Shown here: in pieces, positions 20,362 through 27,735 of the stretch
Layout of the letters: the number at the start of each line of letters is the position of its first letter
Position numbering within the stretch: position 1 is the first letter of the stretch
DNA from: an uncultured bacterium
Lineage (GTDB): Bacteria > Patescibacteriota > Minisyncoccia > UBA6257 > UBA9933
DNA length: 32,383 nucleotides
NCBI GenBank assembly: GCA_913009635.1
Contig: CAJVXI010000011.1
Coordinates: 1 to 32,383, forward strand
Direction: 5' to 3'
Notes under the pieces: model-generated
What the model was told of the DNA's origin: nothing
Database searches by the model: none
What the model saw: the letters and a program-made list of their open reading frames with translations, nothing else
Translations under genes and position numbers: made by a program

Positions 20362-20592
20362 TTATTTTATCCCTAATGCTTTTTCAAGCTCAGGACGGTT
20401 AAATCCTACTATAATTGTCCCATTAATGTCAAGTACCGGCACCCCCATCTGATGTGATTTATCAATCATCTCCTGTCGAGCTTTTTCATCGTTTGTAACG
20501 TCAAGTTCTTCATATTCAACGTCATTTTTCTTAAAAAACTCTTTTACCATGTCACAATAAGGGCAAGTTGATGTTGTATAAATTTTGACCAT
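20362..20592 (-). CDS. Glutaredoxin-family protein (NrdH/Grx-like)
   Basis: This 76-residue thioredoxin-fold protein has the active-site CPYC (Cys10 and Cys13), the cis-proline segment GVPVLDINGTIIVGF and a C-terminal helix PELEKALGIK. All are standard for small glutaredoxins, and the length is typical. It would reduce disulfides in the cytoplasm, probably taking electrons from the thioredoxin reductase-like protein encoded 1.7 kb away. It starts with ATG and has no clear Shine-Dalgarno. Confidence 0.9.
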   Translation of the reverse strand: MVKIYTTSTCPYCDMVKEFFKKNDVEYEELDVTNDEKARQEMIDKSHQMGVPVLDINGTIIVGFNRPELEKALGIK

Positions 20593-20598
20593 AAATAA

Positions 20599-20688
20599 TT
20601 AGTAAACAGTAATCAGCAAACAGTAACTAGGGATAAAAATAGTTTAATTTATTTCAACCCTAGTTCCTAGTTGCTAGTTCCTAGTTAC
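20599..20688. repeat. CTAGTTCCTAGTTGCTAG repeats with complementary AACAGTAACTAGGG
   Basis: AACTAGGG (20625-20632) faces CCCTAGTT (20658-20665), followed by further CTAGTTGCTAGTTCCTAGTTAC words. On the left are AACAGTAATCAGCAAACAGTAAC words. A loose hairpin could cover the gap between the glutaredoxin gene and the SPW mini-protein. Confidence 0.6.
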
Positions 20689-20691
20689 TCT

Positions 20692-20862
20692 TTAATAATT
20701 TTTAGATTTTCCTCCAAATATCATCCATAAAGACAATATCACTATTGCAGCTCCAGCAACAACATTACTCCACAAAGCCACATTATTAACATAAAATCCG
20801 AGCAACCATGGCGAAATTATTACCCAGAGACCCAAAACCAATTGAAACCAACTTAAAATCAT
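20692..20862 (-). CDS. SPW-repeat membrane mini-protein (56 aa), absent from the ORF track
   Basis: Translation from the ATG at 20860-20862 to TAA gives 56 residues: MILSWFQLVLGLWVIISPWLLGFY, then VALWSNVVAGAAIVILSLWMIFG and a basic end GKSKNY. The phrase SPWLLGF, with a Trp-Gly-Trp pattern before it, is the signature of the SPW-repeat family, two-helix membrane proteins of unknown function. The second helix with WxNxxxG is also typical. It fell below the length cut-off of the track. It lies 38 bp downstream of the DsbA-like gene in the same direction and could be cotranscribed. Confidence 0.8.
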   Translation of the reverse strand: MILSWFQLVLGLWVIISPWLLGFYVNNVALWSNVVAGAAIVILSLWMIFGGKSKNY

Positions 20863-20900
20863 AATATTAAAAAAATTTAGAATATAGAATTTTATTTATT

Positions 20901-21632
20901 CTACTCTCTACTTTCTACATTAACAAGCGCCTCTTCAATGGCTTTGACAAAAACATCATAAGGATAAGCTCCTTGAATCATTTTACCGTTAATAAAAATA
21001 GTAGGGGTTGAAATATTCTGCCCCATAGCGGCTTTTGCTTCATTAGCATCATTTTCAACTTCAGCGGCATATTTTTTAGAATCAAAACAATTAAGAAATT
21101 CCTCAACATTCATCTCTAAATTAGAGGCGATTTCCTGAAAAGTTTCTCTATTTAAATTCCCCGTATGTTCGCTATTCCCCTTCTCTTCAAATTCTTTAAT
21201 TTCAATTTCAAACAATTGATCATGATATTGCCAATATTTCCCTTGATCTTTAGCGCATTCAGCTGCCTGAGCGGCAACAGTTGATTCTGGACCAAGAAAA
21301 GCTAAGTCTTTGTGGATTAATTTTGCTTTACCTGTTTCAATATAATTTTTGCGGATTAATGATTCTGTCTCCTTGTAATATCTGGCGCAAAACGGACACT
21401 GATAATCACTAAAAACAATTATAGTTACGGGCGCTTTGGGGTCTCCAAGAATTACGTCATCGCCAATTTGAGGTTCAGATAAATTAATTATTGGTTCTTT
21501 AAGATTAGCTGCTTGATTATCGTTATTAACTTTTTTTAATCCAGCGCTATAAATCAATGAACCGCCAATTAAAACTGCTGCGACTAAAACGCTTATAGAT
21601 AAAAACTTGTCTGATTTATTTTGATTTTCCAT
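20901..21632 (-). CDS. Membrane-anchored DsbA/BdbD-like thiol-disulfide oxidoreductase
   Basis: An N-terminal membrane anchor (about residues 11-31) precedes a linker and a thioredoxin-fold domain with the active-site pair Cys79-Cys82 (SDYQCPFCARYY). The inserted helical region (AAQAAECAKDQGKYWQYHDQLF) and the cis-proline loop (STPTIFINGKMIQGAYPYD) match the DSBA-like thioredoxin family of Gram-positive BdbD and related proteins. It would introduce disulfides into exported proteins outside the membrane. Substrates in this window may be the cysteine-rich 560-residue protein and the pilins. A -10 element lies 7 nt before the ATG. Confidence 0.88.
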   Translation of the reverse strand: MENQNKSDKFLSISVLVAAVLIGGSLIYSAGLKKVNNDNQAANLKEPIINLSEPQIGDDVILGDPKAPVTIIVFSDYQCPFCARYYKETESLIRKNYIETGKAKLIHKDLAFLGPESTVAAQAAECAKDQGKYWQYHDQLFEIEIKEFEEKGNSEHTGNLNRETFQEIASNLEMNVEEFLNCFDSKKYAAEVENDANEAKAAMGQNISTPTIFINGKMIQGAYPYDVFVKAIEEALVNVESRE

Positions 21633-21639
21633 AAAAAAT

Positions 21640-21645
21640 AGTATA
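21640..21645 (-). promoter_or_regulatory. -10 element TATACT, leaderless promoter of the DsbA-like gene
   Basis: On the minus strand TATACT is followed by 7 nt and the ATG. The -35 region is not recognisable. Confidence 0.5.
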
Positions 21646-21707
21646 AATTAAGTTATATGATATCTTTGTTAATTGTTAGCCATTATTAAATAAATGTCAA
21701 GCTATCC

Positions 21708-21835
21708 AAATGAAAAATTCAAATATCAAAATGGAAAATGACAGTGTAAAATTTCAAAATGAATTAAAACGAACGGAAACAATTTTAACATTTTGATTTG
21801 TCATTTTGAATTTTTAATTTTTACACTTTCAATTA
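21708..21835. repeat. Element A copy 3
   Basis: AAATTCAAATATCAAAATGGAAAATGACAG on the left is complementary to TTGTCATTTTGAATTTTTAATTTTTACACTTT on the right, with AACGAACGGAAAC at the centre. It fills the divergent gap between the DsbA-like and the glycan genes. Confidence 0.8.
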
Positions 21836-21842
21836 TTTATTT

Positions 21843-23168
21843 ATGTCAAAAATAAAAACAATAATAATATTTTTAGGTGATATCGCTATTTTATACGGGT
21901 CATTAGCCCTTACTTTATTATTGCGTTATGGGCCATCTAATTTCCAAGAATCGTTCTTAACCCACCTTAAATCATTTTCTTTAATTTTTATTATTTGGCT
22001 CTTGGTTTTTTATCTTGCCGACCTTTACCAAAATAAAACTCTTAAAAACAATTTTTCGTTGGCTCGCTCCATTATTCCGGCGATTACAATAAGCGCCATT
22101 ATTTCAGTTATATTTTTCTACGCATTCACTCCGCTTTTTAACCTTACCCCAAAAACAAATCTTTTAATATTCGCTTTTATTTTTGGAATTATAGATTTCA
22201 TCTGGAGGGCGTTAATGATTAAAATTCTGATTAAAAGCGGGTGGCGCACCAATTTATTGATAATTGATAATTCAGAAACCATAACTAAAATCACGTCCTA
22301 TTTGGAATCCAATCCCCAATTTGGCTATGATATTCGTCATTGGCTCAAAGAAGATTTGAATAACAATAATCTAAAAAATTTAGAAAAAACAATTTCTGAT
22401 AATGAAATTGATATAATTATTATTCCTCCCAACATCATTAAAAAAAATATCTCTGTTGTTAAATTTATCTATAAATTATTGCCGTTGAAAATCAGCGTGA
22501 TTGATTCAGCGAGTTTTTATGAATTAATTTTCCAAAAAGTGCCTATTGATGAGCTTGAAGAAAGCTGGTTTATTGAAAAAATAACAACCAGACGTCATGT
22601 TTATGACGCTGCCAAGAGAACAATGGATGTTATTTTGGCCTCTCTATTGTGTATAATTTTACTGCCTTTAATTATTATTATTGCGATTTTAATTAAAGCT
22701 ACTTCACGAGGAACAATAATTTATAAACAAAAAAGAACAGGCAAAAACGGGAAATCATTTACTCTCTATAAATTCCGAACTATGCGAACCAATCAAGACG
22801 GACCGCTCTGGACCGCTAAAGATGACAAACGGCTCACTTTTATAGGAAAAATTCTCCGCCACACCCATTTAGACGAATTCTCACAATTTTATAATATTAT
22901 TAAAGGCGATATTTCTTTTATTGGTCCGCGCGCGGAACGTTCGGAGCTAGTTGAACAATATCAAAAACTCCCCTATTATGACATGCGTCACATTATCAAA
23001 CCCGGACTGACTGGATGGGCTCAAGTTAACTATCAACCAAGCGTTTCTTTAGAAGAAGCGTTTGAAAAACTCCAGTACGATATTTATTACATTAAAAATC
23101 GTTCTCTGTTTTTGGATTTCTTGATAATTTTGAAAACAATTAAGTATTTATTTACGTCTAATAACTAA
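21843..23168 (+). CDS. Polyprenyl-phosphate sugar-1-phosphate transferase (WbaP/WcaJ type), initiating enzyme of glycan synthesis
   Basis: The enzyme moves a sugar-1-phosphate onto undecaprenyl phosphate at the membrane. The 441-residue protein has four N-terminal membrane helices (about 7-28, 41-62, 75-97 and 104-128), a central nucleotide-fold-like domain (about 130-245) and the C-terminal bacterial sugar transferase domain. The latter shows KRTMDVILAS...LLPLIIIIAI, YKQKRTGKNGKSFTLYKFRTMR, ISFIGPRAER and KPGLTGWAQVNY, all core motifs. The N-terminal domain makes it the large WbaP/WcaJ form. It is followed by the flippase gene, a natural pairing. The sugar is not predictable from sequence here. 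Confidence 0.93.
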   Translation: MSKIKTIIIFLGDIAILYGSLALTLLLRYGPSNFQESFLTHLKSFSLIFIIWLLVFYLADLYQNKTLKNNFSLARSIIPAITISAIISVIFFYAFTPLFNLTPKTNLLIFAFIFGIIDFIWRALMIKILIKSGWRTNLLIIDNSETITKITSYLESNPQFGYDIRHWLKEDLNNNNLKNLEKTISDNEIDIIIIPPNIIKKNISVVKFIYKLLPLKISVIDSASFYELIFQKVPIDELEESWFIEKITTRRHVYDAAKRTMDVILASLLCIILLPLIIIIAILIKATSRGTIIYKQKRTGKNGKSFTLYKFRTMRTNQDGPLWTAKDDKRLTFIGKILRHTHLDEFSQFYNIIKGDISFIGPRAERSELVEQYQKLPYYDMRHIIKPGLTGWAQVNYQPSVSLEEAFEKLQYDIYYIKNRSLFLDFLIILKTIKYLFTSNN

Positions 23169-23235
23169 TCGGCATAAATCAGCTATATCCGCATTAATCA
23201 GCGTATTAACACCACCAACACTGATTTATGCTGAT
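23168..23235. repeat. ATCAGCATAAATCAG inverted repeat between the transferase and flippase genes
   Basis: ATCGGCATAAATCAG (23168-23182) pairs with CTGATTTATGCTGAT (23221-23235) with one mismatch. Further ATCAGC words lie inside. The word is shared with 7733-7769. The gap has no ORF. Confidence 0.8.
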
Positions 23236-23260
23236 TTTAACTGATTGATGCTGATAAAAA

Positions 23261-24715
23261 ATGAGGATTAAGGAATTACTTTTTCAGAATCGCGGAATGC
23301 GCCAAACAATAGCTAAAAATGTTTTTTGGTTAACCCTAAGCCAGGTTGGCAGTCGATTAATTAGAGCATTAATAATAATCTACGCAGCTCGAATTTTAGG
23401 CGCGGCTGAATACGGTATTTTTGCTTATGTTTTAGGTTTTGCCGGATTTTTTACTCTTTTTGCTGACGTCGGAATCAACCCACTACTTACTAGAAATACA
23501 GCTAATCATCCTGAACAACGAACTGAATACTTTTCAACGAGTTTTTGGATAAAAATAGTCCTGCTTTTAGCTACTGCTTTGTTGGTTATCTTTGTCGCGC
23601 CTCATTTTACAAATATTGAAGCAGCTAAAGCGCTAATTCCGCTTGTTGCTTTATTGGTTATTTTTGATGGTTTGCGGGATTTTTCTATTGCTTTTTTTAG
23701 AGGTTTAGAAAAAATGGAGCGAGAAGCTCTTATTGTAATTGTAATGAATATAACAATCGCGGTGGCTGGTTTTATTATTTTAAGTATTTCCCCAACTGCA
23801 AAATCATTAATATTTTCTTATATCGCCAGCGTTGGAGTTTCGGTTATTTTATCTGTTATTATTCTAAGAAATCAGTTTTTTAAAGTTTTCCTTTTTTTTA
23901 AAAAGAACTTAGCTAAGCAAATTATCAAAGATGCTTGGCCTATGGCTTTTTCAGCAATGTTAGGAATTTTTATGATGAATACTGATATTATAATGCTTGG
24001 TTGGTGGCGAACAGCTGAAGAAATTGGTTATTATTCAGTCAGCCAACGTATTATTGGACTACTTTATACCCTACCAACACTTTTAGCTATTGGAATATTT
24101 CCGACCTTGTCCCGGCTCATTAAACAAAGTGAAAAACAAAAAATAAAAAATCTTAGTGAAAAATCAATGACTTTAACTTTTTTGATGGCAATTCCGTTGG
24201 TAGTGGGAGGAATTATTTTGAGCCAACCGATTATTGAATTACTCTTTGGTCATGAATATTTACCGGCTATCCCGGCCTTTAAAATTTTACTTATCAGCAT
24301 GCTTATAATATTCTCCGGACCTCTTATTTTTAGATTCGTCGTAGCACACAATCAACAAAGAAAGGTAATTAAATATGTAGCAGTTGGAGCTTTTGGAAAT
24401 GTTATTTTTAACGCCATATTAATTCCTATTTACGGAATTATTGGCGCTGCAATTACCACAATTGTTGCCTATTCTTTATATTACGGTTTAACCTGGAGAA
24501 AAATTAAAAAAACAGCTGACCTTAAAATATTGCCTTATCTTAAAAAAATAACCGCAGCCGCGATTATTATGGGAGTATTTACTTTCACTCTTAATCAATT
24601 TGGCTTGAATGTAATTATTAATATTATTATTTCAGCTGTAATTTATTTGGGAGCGCTTTACTTGCTGAAAGAAAAAATCCTAGAAGAAGTTATGTCTTTA
24701 TTTAAAAAGATATAG
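23261..24715 (+). CDS. Oligosaccharide flippase, Wzx/MATE-like (polysaccharide biosynthesis protein)
   Basis: The 484-residue protein has 12-14 hydrophobic helices and the family start (QTIAKNVFWLTLSQVGSRLIRALIIIYAARILGAAEYGIFAYVLGF). Other family phrases are MLGIFMMNTDIIMLGWWRTAEEIGYYSVSQRIIGL and the late segment VGAFGNVIFNAILIPIYGIIGAAITT. It should flip lipid-linked repeat units across the membrane after synthesis by the cluster glycosyltransferases. The start is uncertain: MRIKELL at 23261 or MRQTIAK 12 codons later. Its 3' end lies 4 bp from the convergent chain-length gene, leaving no room for a terminator. Confidence 0.9.
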   Translation: MRIKELLFQNRGMRQTIAKNVFWLTLSQVGSRLIRALIIIYAARILGAAEYGIFAYVLGFAGFFTLFADVGINPLLTRNTANHPEQRTEYFSTSFWIKIVLLLATALLVIFVAPHFTNIEAAKALIPLVALLVIFDGLRDFSIAFFRGLEKMEREALIVIVMNITIAVAGFIILSISPTAKSLIFSYIASVGVSVILSVIILRNQFFKVFLFFKKNLAKQIIKDAWPMAFSAMLGIFMMNTDIIMLGWWRTAEEIGYYSVSQRIIGLLYTLPTLLAIGIFPTLSRLIKQSEKQKIKNLSEKSMTLTFLMAIPLVVGGIILSQPIIELLFGHEYLPAIPAFKILLISMLIIFSGPLIFRFVVAHNQQRKVIKYVAVGAFGNVIFNAILIPIYGIIGAAITTIVAYSLYYGLTWRKIKKTADLKILPYLKKITAAAIIMGVFTFTLNQFGLNVIINIIISAVIYLGALYLLKEKILEEVMSLFKKI

Positions 24716-24719
24716 AAAT

Positions 24720-25331
24720 CTAATAAATGTCACGGCGTGGCGCCTGCCACCATTCTATTAGAAAAACCAGAAAAATCCCTAAAAATAGACCTGACAATCC
24801 TCCTATAATTATGTTTAATATCGGTCTTTTATTTGTTTGTTTTTCTGAAATTACGGGGGTTTTTACTATTTTAGTAAATTGAATATTACTAAATGAATCT
24901 AAGGGGCCAATAATTCCATCTCTTAGGAAATCTTTTTTAACATTAATTCTTTCTTTATGTTCAGCTAAAATCTTCCCGCTTATTTCCTCTAAAACACTTT
25001 GTGCTTCTTCTGGTTTAATTGCTTCAATTTTAATCTGAATTAAATTCGTTTTAGTTGGATTCAAGACAATCACATTATAAGAAAATTCTCCATAAATTCC
25101 TTCCTGAATTTTTTCTATTAATTGTTCGGGTGATTCTATTAAAATATTCTTATCAATCTTACCAATTTCTAGCCAAATATTTGCTTCATAGGTTTTTATC
25201 TCGTTTAAAGTAAAATAAAAAGTTAAGCCGCCGGCTATTATAACTCCCAATAAAAACGCGCCGAAAATCAACCATTTTCTTTTAAGTATCAATCTAATAT
25301 AATCCTTTAAATCAACTTCTTTTTCTTCCAT
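24720..25331 (-). CDS. Chain-length determinant / Wzz-like membrane protein
   Basis: A short N-terminal cytoplasmic part (EEKEVDLKDYIRLILKRKWLIFG) leads into a first membrane helix (about 24-46). A ~115-residue extracytoplasmic domain follows, then a second helix near the C-terminus (LNIIIGGLSGLFLGIFLVFLIEWW) and a short basic tail. This is the Wzz/polysaccharide co-polymerase layout, though the outer domain is short. There is no cytoplasmic tyrosine-kinase domain. It probably controls glycan length. I start at the ATG at 25329-25331. The track uses a TTG at 25352 that overlaps the TGA stop of the epimerase gene and could also work by coupling. Confidence 0.8.
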   Translation of the reverse strand: MEEKEVDLKDYIRLILKRKWLIFGAFLLGVIIAGGLTFYFTLNEIKTYEANIWLEIGKIDKNILIESPEQLIEKIQEGIYGEFSYNVIVLNPTKTNLIQIKIEAIKPEEAQSVLEEISGKILAEHKERINVKKDFLRDGIIGPLDSFSNIQFTKIVKTPVISEKQTNKRPILNIIIGGLSGLFLGIFLVFLIEWWQAPRRDIY

Positions 25332-25348
25332 AATTACAATTTTATTAT

Positions 25349-26518
25349 TCAAATTACTTGTTTAATATATTCTACAATAAGTTTTGCGGCTTTACCATCC
25401 CCATAGGGATTGCTTCCTTTTATCATTAAACTATAAGCGTCTTCATTGTCTAATAATAAAAACGTTTCATTGATAATATTTTCAGGCGATTTTCCCACAA
25501 GTCTTGAGACGCCAGATTTTACTCCTTCTTGACGTTCTGTAATGTCTCGCATAACTAAAACGGGTTTTTTAAGCGAAGGCGCTTCTTCTTGGATGCCGCC
25601 GGAATCGGTTAAAATTAAATACGATTTACTCATCAAAAAAACAAATAAATCATATTCCAGCGGTTCAATTAAATGAATATTTGAAATGCCGCTTAACATT
25701 TCCTTCGCCAGATAATAAACATTTGGATTTAAATGAATCGGATAAATTATTTCCACGTCATTCCTTTTTCGCGCGATTTCTTTAATCGCAGAAAAAATAT
25801 TTTTTAATCCCTCGCCGAAACTTTCTCTTCTGTGCGCAGTAATTAAAATTATTTTCTTATTGTTTTTTAAATTAACGCCATATTTTTTTAAGAATTTACC
25901 CTCATATTTTTTGGCATCTTTTTCTTGCTTTTCTTTTACCATAAGCAATGCGTCAATTGCCGTATTTCCGGTCAAAAATATTTTTTCTTCCGTAATGCCT
26001 TCATTTAAAAGATTGTTTTTCGCCTGTTCGGTTGGAACAAAATGAATATCAGCCAAACGAGATATAAGTTGACGGTTCATTTCTTCCGGAAACGGATTAT
26101 ATTTATTATAAGTCCTTAAGCCCGCTTCAATATGAGCGATTTTAATTTTAAAATGAAAAGCTAAAAAAGCGGTTAAAAAAGCGGTAGAAGTATCGCCCTG
26201 CACCATTAAAATATCCGGTTTTTCTTTTTTGAGAATTCGTAAAAATTTTAAAAATGAAAACCCGCTTATGATTAAATTTTTAATTTTTCTAAAAATATTA
26301 ATTCTCTTGCTAAATAGCGCCTTATCGCTCAACATAATTCTTAAATCATAATCTGGCGCAATGCCAAAAACTTTTAACACATCGTCAAGCATCTTATTGT
26401 GCTGACGAAAAACACAAACAATACCTTTTAGGGAAGGTGTGTTTTTAATTTCCTTGATTATCGGCGCAAATTTAATCGCTTCCGGCCGAGTGCCGAATAC
26501 CATCAAAATTTTTTTCAT
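25349..26518 (-). CDS. wecB: UDP-N-acetylglucosamine 2-epimerase (non-hydrolysing)
   Basis: The enzyme interconverts UDP-GlcNAc and UDP-ManNAc in the cytoplasm. Family motifs are GTRPEAIKFAPII at the N-terminus, VQGDTSTAFLTAF, HIEAGLRTYNKYNPFPEEMNRQLI, ITAHRRESFGEG and SDSGGIQEEAPSLKKPVLVMRDITERQEGV. Length (389 aa) is normal. In operons with a WbuB-like glycosyltransferase next door, homologues (FnlC/WbjD) instead make UDP-N-acetyl-L-fucosamine or a related 6-deoxy sugar. No FnlA/FnlB-type genes are visible in this window, so I cannot decide between the two. The glycosyltransferase gene upstream ends 5 bp before its ATG. Confidence 0.92.
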   Translation of the reverse strand: MKKILMVFGTRPEAIKFAPIIKEIKNTPSLKGIVCVFRQHNKMLDDVLKVFGIAPDYDLRIMLSDKALFSKRINIFRKIKNLIISGFSFLKFLRILKKEKPDILMVQGDTSTAFLTAFLAFHFKIKIAHIEAGLRTYNKYNPFPEEMNRQLISRLADIHFVPTEQAKNNLLNEGITEEKIFLTGNTAIDALLMVKEKQEKDAKKYEGKFLKKYGVNLKNNKKIILITAHRRESFGEGLKNIFSAIKEIARKRNDVEIIYPIHLNPNVYYLAKEMLSGISNIHLIEPLEYDLFVFLMSKSYLILTDSGGIQEEAPSLKKPVLVMRDITERQEGVKSGVSRLVGKSPENIINETFLLLDNEDAYSLMIKGSNPYGDGKAAKLIVEYIKQVI

Positions 26519-26523
26519 ATTAT

Positions 26524-27735
26524 TTATAATAATTTTTCAAATTTATCCACACAAACTTTTTTCTCCATATTTTTTAAAAGATATCTCAAGCCGTTTTCGC
26601 CGTATTCCTTCATTTTTTCTTTTTCATTATACATCTTTAAAATTATTTCCAGCGCTTTTTCTTCATTGTTTGAAATCGCGCCATAACCGCATTTTGCTTC
26701 TTTAACAATTAATAAACCATCGCTTTCTTTATGTAAAAATGCAACAACCGGCACAGCGGCCGCCATATAACCTAAAATTTTTGCCGGCACTGCCGGAGTG
26801 GTATTTTGCGCTGTAAGACAAATTATACCAACATCACAATCCTTAACTAATTCTGGATATTCTTCCAAAGAAACAAAAGGTTTGAAAACTACATTTTCCA
26901 ACTCCAATTTTTCTGCCATTTTTACCAAATTTTCTTTTGCTGACCCGCCGCCCACAAAAAGAAAAATAATGTCTTTGTTGTTTCTTATTTTATCAGCTAT
27001 TCTAATAAATAAATCAAGTCCCTGAGACGGTCCAAGCACTCCGCCGAACAAAAATATAAATTTATTTTCCAAACCGTACAATTTTCTAAATCTTCCGGTT
27101 TTTTTTGCCTTTAAAAAAGGCCCGCTATCTATCCAATGATACACTATTTGCGTTTTTTCTTTTGGCACGCCCTTTTTTTCTTCAATAAATTTTTTATGCT
27201 CATTGGAAGGTACAATGATTAAGTCTGAATTTTTATAAGCGTTTTTTTCCATACGCTCAAAAAGCTTGATTAAAAATTTATTGCGCAAAATACCTAAATC
27301 AACCGCGTTCTGCGGAAAAATGTCATGAAGATTAAGCACATATTTCGCGCAGTAAAATTTTTTAACTTTATAAGCGGCTATTGATAGCGGCAATGGCGGA
27401 CTATGAACAATAACAACATCAATTCTTCCTTTAATATTTTTCTTAATTTTGCGGAAAAAAATATAAGGCATTAGAAGCTGCGCTACGCCCCTGGTAATAA
27501 AATTCACTTTATGGTGCGGAAGAGTTTTAATCCGTAAAACTTTTATTCCGTTTTCATCCGCCATTTCCGGCCAAACAGCGTTTTCGGAGTCCGTCAAATT
27601 ATATTTAGGATAGGAAGTGGCCACCCAAACATTGTGGCCTTTATCGCGTAAACCGTCCGCCAAATTTCTCATCAATTGCGAGGCTGAACGGATCTCCGGC
27701 GGATAAGAATCCGTAATGATTAAAATATTTTTCAT
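26524..27735 (-). CDS. GT4-family glycosyltransferase, WbuB-like
   Basis: The 403-residue protein has the GT-B fold of family 4. The N-terminal half opens ILIITDSYPPEIRSASQLMRNLADGLRDKGHNVWVAT and contains YVLNLHDIFPQNAVDLG. The C-terminal donor domain has FLFGGVLGPSQGLDLFIRIA and PAVPAKILGYMAAAVPVVAF. The phrases resemble WbuB-type enzymes that transfer N-acetyl-L-fucosamine or a relative. It lies between the epimerase and the two-part oxidoreductase, overlapping the latter by 4 bp (ATGA), so these three genes are probably one functional set for an amino-sugar branch. Donor and acceptor are inferred only from context. Confidence 0.88.
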   Translation of the reverse strand: MKNILIITDSYPPEIRSASQLMRNLADGLRDKGHNVWVATSYPKYNLTDSENAVWPEMADENGIKVLRIKTLPHHKVNFITRGVAQLLMPYIFFRKIKKNIKGRIDVVIVHSPPLPLSIAAYKVKKFYCAKYVLNLHDIFPQNAVDLGILRNKFLIKLFERMEKNAYKNSDLIIVPSNEHKKFIEEKKGVPKEKTQIVYHWIDSGPFLKAKKTGRFRKLYGLENKFIFLFGGVLGPSQGLDLFIRIADKIRNNKDIIFLFVGGGSAKENLVKMAEKLELENVVFKPFVSLEEYPELVKDCDVGIICLTAQNTTPAVPAKILGYMAAAVPVVAFLHKESDGLLIVKEAKCGYGAISNNEEKALEIILKMYNEKEKMKEYGENGLRYLLKNMEKKVCVDKFEKLL

